A stretch of DNA of 64,000 bases from Schistocephalus solidus (taxonomy: Eukaryota; Platyhelminthes; Cestoda; Diphyllobothriidea; Diphyllobothriidae). Shown here in pieces: positions 1 to 11,604 of this stretch. The number at the start of each line of letters is the position of its first letter. Within the stretch, counting starts at the first letter, position 1. The stretch spans positions 62,001 through 126,000 of the forward strand of contig WEDG01001369.1 in NCBI GenBank assembly GCA_017591395.1, written 5' to 3'. The position numbers were made by a program, and so were the translations under genes. The notes beneath the pieces were generated by a model, which saw only the letters and a program-made list of their open reading frames with translations, was not told where the DNA came from and ran no database searches.

Positions 1-1454
1 CTAATACGAAACTTGAATGTGTGTGGGTAAGAAGGACATGCTTCAGGAAACCGGGTGTCGGCAGCATCGTTCTTCGGCTGGTCGGGCTTCGGATTCTGCC
101 AGTTCCTTTTAGCTTCGCAGATTCAAAGCCGGTTCCCTGATTGTCGCTCTTCTTTGAGAGTTCCCCGAACTGCGCGACTGACAAGAAGGCACACTTTCAA
201 GGTGTAGGTGAAGGGATCACTGTCTTCTGCATATTCTTTGCAAGCTTAACTAATTTTGAATAGGAGCCTGTGGTTGGAGGACGCTCACAAAACATTTTTC
301 GGACGCTGAATAAGCTGAGTATGAATCGTTTCCTGTCGTCTGAATTTTAGTATTCTCTTAATGAACGTTTAGATAGAATTGATTCAGATTCCAAACATGC
401 TGCAGATCTATCCGGCGTGCTATAACTCCCCAGGAGTTTTGAAGTTTACCAAGCCTTGTTTCCAGAGGGTAGACTCCTTGAGCATAAAGCAAAGTTATGT
501 TGGCCTGCTACGATTTTAGTCTTGATTAACTTATAAGAAGTTCACTCAAACATGAAGGCCGTTATTGTTGATGGATAGTTCGACAGGTTACGGCCTTCTG
601 ACCGTAATCTCTACCTGATACATTAATATTGTTTGAATTGCAGTTGTCATTTGAACCTTGATTTTAGAAAAAGAACGGAGTTGCCTTCAATAAACAAATT
701 TTATGACCTGTTCAACAGAAAAAAAAACAGCTAAGCATACTGGACAGGAAATAAAACTACCGCTAACGAACCCACATGTTTACAATTATGTCGATTTGAG
801 GCTGTCGGCTACTCGGTGCATAATGACAGGGTCGCTGATCCTAGTGAGAGCAAATGCTAGCAAGCCAGAAATGGCCATTCCAGTTTCCATTGTCTTTGCC
901 GGCAATGTTCGTCTGCTTCATAGAGTACTTGCCTTTTTGAAGTTGGTTCCTATCAAATAATGATCAGCGTTCTCCAATGGCTTGGTTCCGATATGCAAGA
1001 AACTCGAAAATCCCTGCGACAGCTTGTAATTTTAAAAATACTTGATGTGCAAACGATAAAAGCATTCGCTAGAGAGGGAAGTACATTTACTCTCATTAAA
1101 CCTAGCACTTGATTAACTTTTAATTATTACTGCCATTTTTAAGTTCCGCTGAAATTACTGCGTGAACTTGGAATAAATCCTTTTGAGCAAAACTTTCCAA
1201 ACTCGGCCCACAAGTTCGGACGAATTTTACATCTGGGCTCCATCTGCTGGAGGTACACGTACTATCTAACAATTCAGATGCCATTTCGTCGATTTTGTTC
1301 GCTTAAGCTGCGAGGGGTGGGTGTCCAGCGTTGCTCATATGCATTTCGGATTTTACAAAGATTATCTTTTTAACCTCCTTATTAATAAAGAAGTTAACTA
1401 CCAGTAGATCCTTCGAAAACAAAGTCCGGGGCTTTGCCAACTGATGGGCGTAAC
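1..1454. other. Non-coding stretch, no recognised gene
   Basis: No reading frame here looks like a known protein; the longest (703-960, 85 codons) has no recognisable domain. Bases ~868-920 resemble ~25684-25736 (both begin CCAGAAATGGCCATT), so at least this part is a dispersed repeat. Nothing else is supported. Confidence 0.5.
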
Positions 1455-2970
1455 ACGTCGCAAAGGACAAATTATACGAGGACCTGCACGCCCTGCTGGC
1501 GACTGTGCCGAAAGAGGACAAGTTAATTGTCCTTGGTGACTTCAACGCCCACGTCGAGATGGACCACGCTGCCTGGCAGGGAGTGCTGGGTCCCCACGGT
1601 CACGGTAGCTGTAACGATAACGGCCTCCTTCTTCTGCGCACGTGTTCGGAACACCGTCTTCTGCTGACAAACACCTTCTTCCGCCTTCCGACACGGGAGA
1701 AGGTCACGTGGATGCACCCTCGGGTGCGGCACTGGCATCTGCTGGACTATGTTCTCGTCCGGAGGCGAGATATACAGGACGTGCTGGTACCCAAAGGCAA
1801 TCCACGATGCTGATGGTTGGACAGATCACCGCCTCGTCATCTCCCAGATGAGGCTCCGACTGCAAACCCGACGAAGGCTCCAAGCTAAGAGGCCGCCATG
1901 TAAGTTAAATACTCTTTTATTAAATTTGCCTGCTCACTATTTTGATTTCAGCAACCAAATAACCGAGAAACTGGAAGACCTGCATGCTCCAGATGATAAC
2001 GCTACCGTGGAGACACGATGGTGTCAACTGCGAAATGGCATCCAGTCCACCGCCCTCGATGTCCTCGGACGCGCACACCGTCAACACCAGGAATGGTTTG
2101 ACGACAATGACGCCGACATCAGAAACTTACTCGCGGAGAACAATAGACTACACAAAGCCTACATGGACCTTTGAACTGACGCCACAAAAGCAGCCTTTTT
2201 CAGATGCCAGCGCCTTGTACAACAACGGCTGCGGGAGATGCAGGATGCCTGGATGATCCGAAAGGCTGAGGAAATCCAGGGGAATGCGGACCGCAATGAA
2301 ATGAAAAACTTTTTCAAAGCCATCAAGGCCATCTACGGCCCGTGTATCAAGGGGACCGCACCGCTGCTCAGCTCTGACGGCACAACACTGCTGACAGAGA
2401 AATCGCAAATTCTGAAGCGCTGGGCCGAGCACTTCAGAAGCGTCCTGTCATTGACCGGCTCCCTCAAGTGGACACGAACAATGACCTGGATCTGCCACCT
2501 TCCCTAACAGAAACCATCCGGGCCATGCAGAAGATTTCCAGCGGTAAATCACCGGGATTCGACGCCATCCCACTGGAAGTCTACAAGCACGGTGGGCCCC
2601 GGCTGATGGCAGAACTCACAGCAATCTTTCACGAGATGTGGCGCCAAATACAAGTTCCTCAGGACTTCAAAGACGCGACCATCGTCCAACTCTTCAAACG
2701 GAAGGGGAACCGGCAACTCTATTATAATCACAAAGGCATCTCTTTGCTCAACATCGCTGGGAAGATCTTCGCCCGTATCCTTCTCAATCGTCTGAACGGT
2801 CACCTAGAGCAGGGCCTGCTCCCGGAAAGCCAATGTGGTTTCCGCCGACACTGCGGAACATCCGATATGATCTTTGCCGCCCACCAGCTACAAGATAAGT
2901 CCAAGGGGATGGGAAACACCTATACACTACCTTTGCCCTTAAGGTCGAGCACATTGCACAATCATCCATG
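1455..2970 (+). pseudogene. RTE-clade LINE fragment (copy A): endonuclease + partial reverse transcriptase
   Basis: Broken ORF of an RTE non-LTR retrotransposon. The endonuclease part (from ~1463) carries the GDFNAHV motif near 1540 and a long conserved stretch to ~1800, then a frameshift moves the frame (1790-1815, DGWTDHRLV). A connector follows (1815-2170). The reverse-transcriptase start lies at 2500-2935 with LLNIAGKIFARILLNRL near 2745-2795 and LPESQCGF near 2818-2841. The 5' half of the endonuclease and the catalytic YADD/FADD part are missing, and stops occur at ~2173 and 2505. Similarity is lost shortly after ~2925. The family (RTE, target-primed reverse transcription) is established knowledge; this copy is dead. 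Confidence 0.85.
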
Positions 2971-3278
2971 ATGCCTTACCTACAGCAGCAGACGAGCTGC
3001 ACGGAGAAAAACGCAGCCGTCTCCTCTTCGTCGGTCAACATCTACAGAACTTGAGGATCAGCGGATGATTATCATGCTGCTGCAAACAGTAGATTGCCCG
3101 GTAAGGGTGACTGCATCATCATCGAGGGACTCTAGAGCCCCCCCGCTAACACCCCGAAGAAACGAATTTCCACCGACTTAGAGTAAATTCAGGAACTCAA
3201 CAACGAAATGCTGCAACCATCGGAGGAAATAACCATCCTTAAGGCCTTTCGTCTTGGAATTCATTAAAATGTCACCCC

Positions 3279-3642
3279 GATAGTTGGACCGTCGTAGTCC
3301 GACGATGTCCACCGTATGCTCCATAGAAGGGTGGAGCAGGGACGGTGACTTGCGCCTGAATTAGTTTTAAGTGATAGTAGCCTTTCGCTGCAGCTACCGC
3401 ACTCTCTCCTCCTCCCCCACCTGAGCCCGGTGTCAAGACAGAGTCAAGAAGACCGGAGGCGGGAGAGGACGCAGGTGGCTGGCGCGGCCAGGTCTCCTAA
3501 GTCCTAGTCGCCCCTAGGCGTGCAACCACAACTCCCATGTTCGGCATATGTTAGCGGAGCGCAACCCGAATAACGCATGCCGTGCCCTGATGTGGCCCCC
3601 GTGTTGGTCCAACGCATCTACCGCGAGGCCCGTTTAGGGGGG
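3279..3642 (-). mobile_element. SINE-like element, copy 1 (inserted in CR1 ORF1)
   Basis: 364-bp insertion flanked by the 6-bp direct repeat CACCCC (3273-3278 and 3643-3648). Removing it with one repeat rejoins the CR1 ORF1 frame exactly. Its sense strand is minus: a head beginning near 3640 with CGCGGTAGATGCGTTGGAC, and a tail identical in type to the RTE 3' UTR (CTTGACTCTGTCTTGACACC, ACTATCACTTAAAACTAATT, then the terminal GACTACGACGGTC). The same unit, 371 bp, occurs at 32944-33314. Confidence 0.75.
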
Positions 3643-3648
3643 CACCCC

Positions 3649-3892
3649 ACAGACATGACTACGACCCCTCAAAGTCATCCTAGGCAGCAATGAGCAAGCA
3701 AAATTAATCCTTTCTAGGCGTTTCCGACTGATTCATTCACACAAGGGTGTTTTTCAGCCGGATTACTCCCCCGCCGAACGCATAAAGAATTGCGAACTAG
3801 TCCTGGAATTTAGAACACGGCGCACCAATGAAGATCAGAACCTGATAATCTACAAAGATCAAAAAGTAAAACGACTCTCTGCCCCACTGTGC
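3649..3892 (+). pseudogene. CR1 ORF1 C-terminal part (broken)
   Basis: Reads RPLKVILGSNEQAKLIL, then SRRFRLIHSHKGVF, then DYSPAERIK and LIIYKDQKV. This parallels ORF1 of the CR1 at 57211-56957 (DFSPAERNK, LVIYHDQVI). ORF1 of these elements is an RNA-binding chaperone-like protein. The upstream part of the same ORF lies before the SINE-like insertion at 3279, and one copy of the target duplication bridges the two halves in frame. Confidence 0.65.
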
Positions 3893-3959
3893 ATCAAACA
3901 CGTTCGTATAACCGCACAGCTACTCCAGTAGACTTGGTCGGGACTAAAAACGAATCTCA

Positions 3960-6731
3960 CCTGAAATCAAACCTGAAATTTATGTACACTAAAGCACAAA
4001 GCCTCCTACCAATAATGGATGAACTGGGAATCCATATTTTTGACCTGCACCCAGACGTTATCTCAATAACGGAAACCTGGTTGTCGGAACAGGTTGGCGA
4101 CATGGAGCTTGCACTTACTGGATTCCAACTGTTTTGCAGAGACGGAGAAAATCGAAGGGTGGAGGCATAGCTACATTTGTAAAGAAGGGCGTACATGTTT
4201 CAGAAAAACGTCAAAGTTGACTTGTACGGATACACTATGGTTGACCGTAAGAGCAACGGGTTCTCAAAGCCTTGATATCTTAACGGTGTATTGACCCCCC
4301 GGAAACTACCATAAAGCTGATGCCCAATTGCTGGATGAGCTCACGCTATTTGCTACGCGGTCGAATACTCTCACCGTTGGGGACTTTAATGCACCTAACA
4401 TGGACTGGAACTCTGCCTCCACTGACTGCTCTGAAAGAGCATTTGATCAGCAGCTTCGGTCACAACTGGAAATTTGCTTCTTAGCCAAGACGTCTTGTTT
4501 ACGACGAAAGTTTGCAAGGGCCAGCAGATGATTTTCCTCAACCTCGTGTTCACTAGGTCGCCTGACAACATCGGCTTTGTGAATTGTTTACCCCCTTTAA
4601 GCAAGAGCGATCATGTGGTTCTCATTTGGGAATGCACATAATTATCACTGCAGGTTCAACCACTTGATCACCGGCCAAATATTTGGCGTGGGGATTTCGA
4701 ACAAATGAAAAATGACCTTTCTCCTGACGACTGAACATCCATATCCTCTGACAATATCGACAAGGCTTGGGGGCAATTCAAAGACGTAGTTTGCAACCTC
4801 ATTTCTAAACACTGCCCAATCCTGCGAAGAAAGCTGACAAACAGACCTCGCTGGGTGACTCCATCCTTAAAGAAGGCATTTATCAACAAGATGAAACTAT
4901 GGAAAAGATCCCGCATTGATAGCAAACTGGAATACCTCAACAGTTACAAGTTGCAGAGAAACCGAGTCAAAATTCTCATCACCAGAGATCCATGGGTCTT
5001 CGAAGAGGATCTGTTTGAACCGTGCCATGGTTAATCGCAAAGTCCTTTACAGTAACATAACTCAAAGCACGCGGAACAAGGAGCCAATCCCACTATTGCG
5101 GCCTGTCGAGGGCGCGGAAATCTCAGAGGACAAGCATAAGACTGAACATCTTTCTCAGTTCTTCCGGTCTGTCGTGACAACAGAACCTGAATTTTTCCCA
5201 CCCACTTGTGAAGACGAGGTTTTACCAACTATTGAAACAGCCCGCTTCACTGAAGAAATCATTCAAAATAAGTTGCTCAAACTAAAAGATTTGACCTCTC
5301 CAGGCCCCGATGCAATCCCGGCCAAGCTGTTGAAGGAGCCAGCTTCTGAAATGGTCAAACCGCTAGCCTTACTCTTCCAGGCGTCGTTTGCTACCTGGGT
5401 GTCTACCCTCCGATTCGAAGACCGCAACCATCACTCAATTATACAAGATTTGAAACCGAGCGTCTGCGAATAACTACATACCGGTGAGCCTTATCTCCAT
5501 CTGCTGTAAAATCATGGAGAAAATAATCAAGAAAGCATTGATTAATTCCTCGAGCAGAATCATCTCCTCTCCGATGCCCAACACGGCTTTCGCAGTGGTA
5601 GATCTTGTCTTACGAACCTGCTCTTCTCACTTGAACGCTGAACCAAAGCACGTGACGAAGGAAAAATTTTGCATGCCATCTACATCGACTTCCAAAAGGC
5701 CTTTGACTGCGTTCATCTTTATATGGATCCAGAACTTTTGATTGGACGGTCCCAAGAGTACAAGTCGGACGCCAGCAGTCCTCAGAAGAAACCGTGGTGA
5801 GTGGCGTCCCACAGGGCTCAGTTTTAGGCCCCATATTCTTCCTGGTTTTCATCAATGACTGTGTCAAGGACCTTGACTGTGATGTCCTCCTGTTCGCTGA
5901 CAAACATAAAACTATGAAAATATTTTGACAGTACGGCAGACGAAGACCATCTTGATCTTGAACAGGTTCGAGGACATGTCAAAGCGCTGGCTTATGCCGT
6001 TTAATGTTAGTATTTGCAGTTTTCGTCAAATTGGCCACTGTGGAGCCTCCAGCCCGATAATTATCTTTCTAAATGGTACACCAGTGCAACCAATTGACAG
6101 TCAGAAGGACTTCGTGTGTGGATTACATCGTCACTCAAACCAGCACTAAACTGCACGAAGGTGGCCAAGTCAGCCATGTCTGTATTGCAATCATCAGGCT
6201 AAACTTTATGGGATTTTACAAAGACAATTTCTCCAAAATATTTGGAAGTTTCGTGTGGCCGCACCTAGAATATGTCATACAGGCCTGGAGACCTTGGACT
6301 GTCACGGATAGTACCGTCTTAGAGAAGGTCCAGAGGCGGGTGAAAAAATGACTAAAGGCCTGCGAACGCTAACCTATGGAAACAGACTATCGATCCTCAG
6401 CCTATTTCCTTTTTCCTACAGGCAACTACAAGGATATCTCATACTAACGTTTCGTATTATTAATTTCCTGGACTGTTGCTTTATTCCCAATGTTTGTTTC
6501 ACTCTGACTAACACCTTGCGAGGTTACCCTTTAAAATTACTCACAGGTAAAGCAAGGGCCGATGGACCCAAGTACTTATTCAGTAACAAAGTGATTGCAG
6601 TGTGGACCACTCTGCCCACTGATGTTGTTCTCTGTACCACCGTGATTTCCTTCAAGCTCAACCTGGACGCTTATCAAACTCCTCTTATAGTCGAACTGAA
6701 TGCAATTATCCTACTCACAATAATTGAGTAG
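3960..6731 (+). pseudogene. CR1 ORF2 (endonuclease + reverse transcriptase), degraded
   Basis: The endonuclease N-terminus is visible (LKFMYTKAQSLLPIMDELG near 3975, ITETWLSEQ near 4065, GDFNAPNMDW near 4380). The RT includes LTSPGPDAIPAKLL (5295), SGVPQGSVLGP at ~5800-5830, and a metal-binding box that reads LLFADKHK at ~5890: YADD/FADD has become FADK, losing one catalytic Asp. The C-terminal region FGSFVWPHLEYVIQAWRPW lies near 6240. Frames change repeatedly (near 4166, 5450, 5740, 5925, 6070, 6350). The copy is dead. Confidence 0.8.
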
Positions 6732-6905
6732 TATTTTATGTGCATTTTTAGACTAGTAGACGGCTGCTTATTTTTCCCATGCTGTTATGGAAACAACGTC
6801 TTTTCAATTTTCCTTATGTATCGATGTTTTCCCTGACTCTTTTTAACCAAAAGGGAGCTCAAAGGTTTTCATCTATCTTTACCTTAATAAAACTGAACTG
6901 TACTG

Positions 6906-7779
6906 AACGGAAGAATTATGTTTTGTACGTGTGGCTCGTAAGCTGACTGAGCAAATGCCTTTTTAAGTACTATAACGTATTTATTATTCATGCATTTGTC
7001 ATAGAAATGACGTGGCAAGTAAGGTTTGTATACTTACTTGATATACATTAGGCAAGGTGAAAACATCATATAACAGCGAGGGCAAGCTTTAACTCTTGTA
7101 ACTATTTGTGACGTTCCCACGGACCCAGAAGAAGTCTAGCATTCGCGAATTCAGTAAGAGAAGTATGCAAAGAGATTACATCACTTTAAAATCACCAGGA
7201 ATTCCCCTGCTGTCGAAATAGGAGCTTTTCTTACAAATATATGGGTTAAATCGATAAAAATAGAGTTGCGAAAATTTCCATGGGAGGACTTAGAGGAATA
7301 GTTGGTGAGCATGCGTATAATTTCGATGAATTCCATCAGTCCAGTACATTTTTACGTGAACGGGGTTGATTAAGACATGTCTTTGATGAGAGAAATCGAT
7401 TAAAGCTCGCCTTAATACACAACCGAGCTGTGGAAATAGGGGAAGAGGGTAAATAAAGGAAGTGAGGTCGTATTCAGAGAGAGTCACGAAGATTTATCTC
7501 AGAGGAGAGAAGTAAACGAGAGGGTCCGGAAAACTGGTCACAGTTAATCGACCTTTGAACATGGTAAACACGGAGCTTGTACACGTACCTTCTGTGCGTA
7601 ATCCACTGGCAGTTGCTTCTGCTATTGTACGAAAAAAATATTCGGGCTCCATATGATGCTGTGAATCAAAATACGTGTGCGAGAAGGGCGTTATTTATGC
7701 TCCGAATTTCGCATTTACTGGCAATGCTGAGAGGTGTTCTCGTATTCTTTTGAATTGGTGCTGACTCGCGCAACCCAAA
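6906..7779. other. Non-coding stretch
   Basis: AT-rich sequence after the CR1 3' end. I see no conserved protein motif, tRNA or clear repeat in either strand. Confidence 0.45.
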
Positions 7780-7959
7780 TAACCCGCCAGGACAAGTTCC
7801 AAGGCTTCTAAGGAAGCAAGAATCGTCCATCCTCCTGTACGAGGCCGAAAGCTGAGACTGTTCGTGCGTGTATCTTCTTTGCAACAAGAACCTGGGGGTC
7901 GTATATTCGCTCTAATTCGTCCATCACTTTACGTGAAAGAGGAAAAAATAAATTTTCGA

Positions 7960-8907
7960 TAATAACGGAGGAACCTCGTTGCTGAAAAATACTGGGAAGG
8001 TATTCGTATGCAGTCTTCTCAACTCTCCCGTCACCCATCGGAAACATGAGCTCCACCCGGAAAGTCAGTGTGGTTTTCAACGACATCGTGGAACCACTGG
8101 AACGGTCTTCATCGCCTGCCAGCAGCAGAAGAAGTGCCGGACAATGCACACCATGCTCACATGGTGAATCACGATGGTATTATGAAAATTATGAAAGCAG
8201 TTTCGGTGACCAAGTGAGTGCATCAGAGATATATACTTGCTCCTCCCCCCCCCCCTCAGTCCCATGTTCTCTCTCTCATGATGATTAACGTTTAGCGTGA
8301 TAAGGGTTTTGAGATCTGCACCGTTAACAGATCCGAGGACCAAGTTCTCAATACCCGACGAATGCATGCATCCCACCGGGCATTAATAGTTTCTGTCCAC
8401 GACTTGCTCTTCTCGGAAAACTTTGCACTCAATGCCATGACAGAAGCCAGCATGCAAAAAAGCATGGACCTTTCCGACTCCGGTTGTGAAAACTTTGGAC
8501 TGACCATCAACGAGGATAAAACGGTGAGCATGAACCTACCAAAACCAGCGAAGGAGCTCACTACGTCCATTATCAACATAAATGGTACCAAACTCACCTC
8601 AGTAGAAAATTTCGACTACCTAGGCAGCATCATCTTAAACATCAAACGAAACACAGAAGAAATCTGTGGGATATCCAAAGCCAGCTGAGACCTTCGACCG
8701 GCTGCAAGCCTCCGTAAGCAACCGTCACGAAATTTCACTCAATAATAAAACTCAAAATGATCTGCAAACTACTCCGGCGGCCTGAGAAAACTTCACCCTG
8801 GATCGACCGGTTTGGAAAAAACAGCAGAAACTGAAACGCTAACTTATGATGTGGACAGGATTGCTACTGCTCAATTAAAAAGGATGCCTTGGAAATCTCA
8901 TGCACCT
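7960..8907 (+). pseudogene. RTE reverse transcriptase remnant (copy B)
   Basis: Reads TSLLKNTGKVF then LHPESQCGFQRHRGTTG (7975-8105), the standard RTE RT start. After a jump it continues at 8395 with VHDLLFSEN, where the catalytic FADD should stand, so both metal-binding aspartates are gone. It goes on through NFGLTIN, an equivalent of KTVVMHQP, and FDYLGS (to ~8640). The C-terminal RT region is deleted; only the stretch YDVDRIATAQLKRMPWKSH (8840-8900) remains before the insertion point. Confidence 0.75.
8897..8907 (+). repeat. Target-site duplication, left copy (CTCATGCACCT)
   Basis: 11-bp repeat identical to 10834-10844. It brackets the minus-strand RTE insertion 8908-10833. Confidence 0.85.
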
Positions 8908-9696
8908 GGCAGTTTGACCGTTGATTTCGACGAGGTCCACCGCATGCTCCACACCAGGTGGTGCAGGGACGGTGACCTGCGAGTGAATTAGTTTTAAGTG
9001 ATAGTAGCCTTGCACTGCAGCTACCGCACTCTCTCCTCCTCCCCCACCTGAGCCCGGTGTCAAGACAGAGTCAAGAAAACCGGAGATGGGAGAGGGCGCA
9101 GGTGGCTGGCGCGGCCGGAGCCGCCCCTGGGCGTGCCACCACACCTGGCTCGGATCCCACGGAGTGGGAGTGCCATAAAGGCCACATTAAGAAGGAGCCA
9201 TTGCAACCTGACGCTCAGTCCGCCAGTCAGCCACTCCACACAAAACACACATTGAGCTGACCACGTGGTCCGAGTTATCCCGTCAGTTGGCAACCTTCCA
9301 AGCCACGGCTTTTTAGCGCACTGTGATAGTTTTAAGCGCGTCAGATTGTTTATAGTGAGGAACATGCGCTGAGCTGTTGACCTCACTCTCTCCCCAACCC
9401 CCACCATCAGACACTGTCCGAGCCGGTCAGTTGATTGATGTGGGAGTGGGCGCATTGGCTGACGGATCGGCGTACCCATCTTCGCGCGCCACAGCACGAC
9501 CTGACCCCCATAACGCACACACCAGGATTCACAAACTCAGGGGATATTGAGGAGCCATCGCCGTCTGACTCCCAGTCCACTGGTCAGCCATGGTTTCTAG
9601 GAAACCGTGATATACTCTGGTAAATGGTGATTGTGAGGGTGTTGTCGATGTATTGGTGTAGGTAGTGTGTGCTGATGTAGCTTAGCCTCCGGTGGT
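8908..9696 (-). repeat. RTE 3' UTR (reference copy in this window)
   Basis: Non-coding tail following the zinc-finger stop. Fragments of it recur throughout the window in both orientations. Landmarks read on the plus strand: GACCGTTGATTTCGACGAGG at the 3' end, AGTTTTAAGTGATAGTAGCC, CGGTGTCAAGACAGAGTCAA, and CCATAAAGGCCACATTAAGA. Confidence 0.8.
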
Positions 9697-10833
9697 TTAC
9701 CGGAGGTTGTCGTGGAGTCGCATGTGTCCTAATAGGCCCATGCGGTGTGTAAATGTGCGGGAGCAGTGAGGGCAGTGAAGGCGGTCGCGTCGACTGCATG
9801 TTGGAGCCCCAGGCACTGGTTCACCAGCCTCCGTGCGATGGATTCGCAAGTGACCGATCAGGCCGATGCGTGAGTTGAAGTTGCGGGCGCAGTGTGGGCA
9901 GGAGAAATCTGTAGAGACTGGGGGGATGTCATTCATGGTAGTGGGGGTGGTAAAGGGCGCCAAAAATGGCAGGAGCGGAGGGTGTGCATGGTGTATCGGT
10001 GTGGTCGGCATTGTGGCGAATTCCACTGTCATGGATGCGCATGTGACCGAATAGGCCCATGCGATGAGTAAATGCGCGAGGACAGTGAGGGCAGTGGAGG
10101 TGACGATCTCTGCTGTGTGATGGTTCTCCAGGCACTGGCTCACCGGTCTCTGTACGATGTATTCGCAAGTGACCGACCAGGCCGATGCGTGAGGTGAATG
10201 TGCGGTCGCATTGAGTACAGCTTAGGAGAGATTCCCCTTCGCTGATGGTGGTGGTAGTGAAGGCAAAGGCGGTGATGGTTGCGGTGGTGGGGGTAACAGG
10301 CGATGAGTAGATGGATGTGGTCTCTATGATGGTGGGAGTAATGGAATTGATGCCAGGAGTGAGGGTGGGGGAGTCCGAAGGAGGGTTGGCAGAATTTGAC
10401 GTAGAAGATTGAATTGTCGGATTGTTGGTGCATTGCGTCTGAAGATGTCCAACCAGGCTGATTTCGTGCGCGTTAGATGCGTTGACAGTGCGGGCATGAC
10501 GGAAGGGCCTGGGCATCGCCGGTGTTGGTCTGGGGCGCTGGTGACTTACGTGCCACTCTTCTGGTCTTGGTGGCTGCGATCCGGTTGGCATCATTGATTG
10601 TTGAACCAGTCTTCACGTATCTTCTCAATGCCAGCCTATCCTGGGCGAGGTCCTCCCAGGTCGCCGGGTTGATTTGCAGTTGCTTCAGCAATTTCTTCAA
10701 AGTGTCCTTGTAGCGTAATTTTTGACCTCCCTGCCGGCGAGAACCTGTAGCGACGTCTCCGTAGAAAAGTCGTTTGGGTAGTCGCTCGTCATCCATTCTT
10801 ACCAGGTGGCCGCTCCATCGCAGTTGCACTTGC
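9697..10833 (-). pseudogene. RTE C-terminal region with five-finger C2H2 array
   Basis: Finger 1 (around 10500-10440) is split by a frameshift: SCPHCQR in one frame, then SLVGHLQTQC, a C2HC type. Fingers 2 and 3 are CTQCDRTFTSRIGLVGHLRIH (described by positions 10220-10158: CxxC...HxxxH) and CPHCPRAFTHRMG... (10105-10043). Fingers 4 and 5 are CPHCARNF...(9905-9843) and CPHCSRTF...(9773-9711). Fingers 2-3 and 4-5 are a duplicated two-finger module joined by the same linker HRTETGEPVPG / HRTEAGEPVPG. A second frameshift lies near 10010. The fingers are fused to the retrotransposon ORF2, so gene finders could mistake this for a host transcription factor. Confidence 0.8.
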
Positions 10834-10844
10834 CTCATGCACCT
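10834..10844 (+). repeat. Target-site duplication, right copy (CTCATGCACCT)
   Basis: Matches 8897-8907 exactly and marks the 5' end of the nested minus-strand RTE. Confidence 0.85.
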
Positions 10845-11410
10845 ACGACCCACACCACCAACAACCGAATGCTTCCTCCATGTCTACGCCGTCAACGAAC
10901 ATTCAGCGCACGGATTGGCCTCATCGAACATCTTCAGGCTCAGTGCAACAGCAACGTGACCATCCAATGTCACTATCCCAACCACAATCTTCACAACGTT
11001 CACGATGAAAATCACCATCACCACTGGGGTGAAAAGCTTGTAGTGTCCAGTCGTCAGTGCCACCCACCGTCACCTACGACCAACAATGCGGACGCGATCT
11101 AAACCTGTCAGCATTGTGATCGCACCTTTACCTTGCGCAGTGAACTGACCGGTCACTGGCGAATGCATCGCATCCCAGCCAACCAGCGAGCCTGGAGCCT
11201 GGACAAACACCCACCACACACGACACAGTTGTCTGTACTATTCTCGCACACTCACGCATCGCATGGGCCTACTCGGCACACCTCCATGCTATTCTGTGGT
11301 AAACCACCGCAGACCAAACCCCCATTGCTGTATATCTCTCCACGAGCACATACAAATCACATCCCTCATCACCCACCGCAGGCCTCTCACGCAATTGAGG
11401 AGCGTGTGTG
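10845..11410 (+). pseudogene. RTE zinc-finger tail (copy D), degraded
   Basis: Continuation of the host RTE after the nested insertion. Finger 1 remnant: PPCLRRQRTFSARIGLIEHLQAQC (10873-10945; the second Cys is lost). Finger 2: TCQHCDRTFTLRSELTGHWRMH (11104-11170; CxxC and HxxxH intact). Later, SHTHASHG/MGLLG around 11240-11275 is a decayed third finger. There are stops at 11101 and 11410. A second, independent copy of the same RTE zinc-finger architecture. Confidence 0.65.
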
Positions 11411-11557
11411 AGCTCCGAGAAGTCGAGAAAGGTGGTGTGTTTTATGGGGGCCATGTCGTGTTTGACACGCTATAACGAATAGCTTTTCTCTATCAGCCAC
11501 TTGCCCCAATCAGTAAATTGACCAGAGTGGACCGTCCACAAGTGCACAGAAAACTGA

Positions 11558-11560
11558 AGA

Positions 11561-11602
<42 letters not shown>
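11558..11602. repeat. (GA)n microsatellite
   Basis: About 45 bp of GA dinucleotide with few interruptions, inside the RTE 3' UTR of copy D. Confidence 0.9.

Positions 11603-11604
<2 letters not shown>

Larger units (their letters stand above)
3040..6905 (+). mobile_element. CR1-type LINE (old copy), split by a SINE-like insertion
   Basis: The ORF1 tail is seen at 3085-3272 and resumes at 3649-3890. It matches the ORF1 of the minus-strand CR1 at 57 kb: KAFRLG box, RPLKVIL, LILSRRF, then DYSPAER...LIIY. ORF2 endonuclease starts near 3960 and the reverse transcriptase runs to ~6730. The 3' tail ends near 6905 in a short TGAAC-type repeat. The element is interrupted at 3279-3642 by a foreign insertion. 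Many stops and frameshifts make it an old, inactive copy. The clade name is inferred from motif resemblance; no alignment was run. Confidence 0.75.
8908..10833 (-). mobile_element. 5'-truncated RTE LINE (copy C): RT C-terminus, zinc fingers, 3' UTR
   Basis: 1926-bp insertion with a perfect 11-bp target-site duplication. In sense (minus) it holds the RT C-terminal end ([16 protein letters not shown]...FYGDVATGSRRQGGQ), a linker, a C2H2 zinc-finger array, a stop at ~9697 and a ~790-bp 3' UTR to 8908. 5' truncation is typical of target-primed reverse transcription. It is better preserved than its host element (two frameshifts in the coding part), so it is the younger insertion. Confidence 0.85.

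Noticed and set aside
9697..10594. Two host C2H2 zinc-finger genes
   Set aside because: The fingers are continuous with RTE reverse-transcriptase sequence, sit inside an insertion with a target-site duplication, and run into the RTE 3' UTR.
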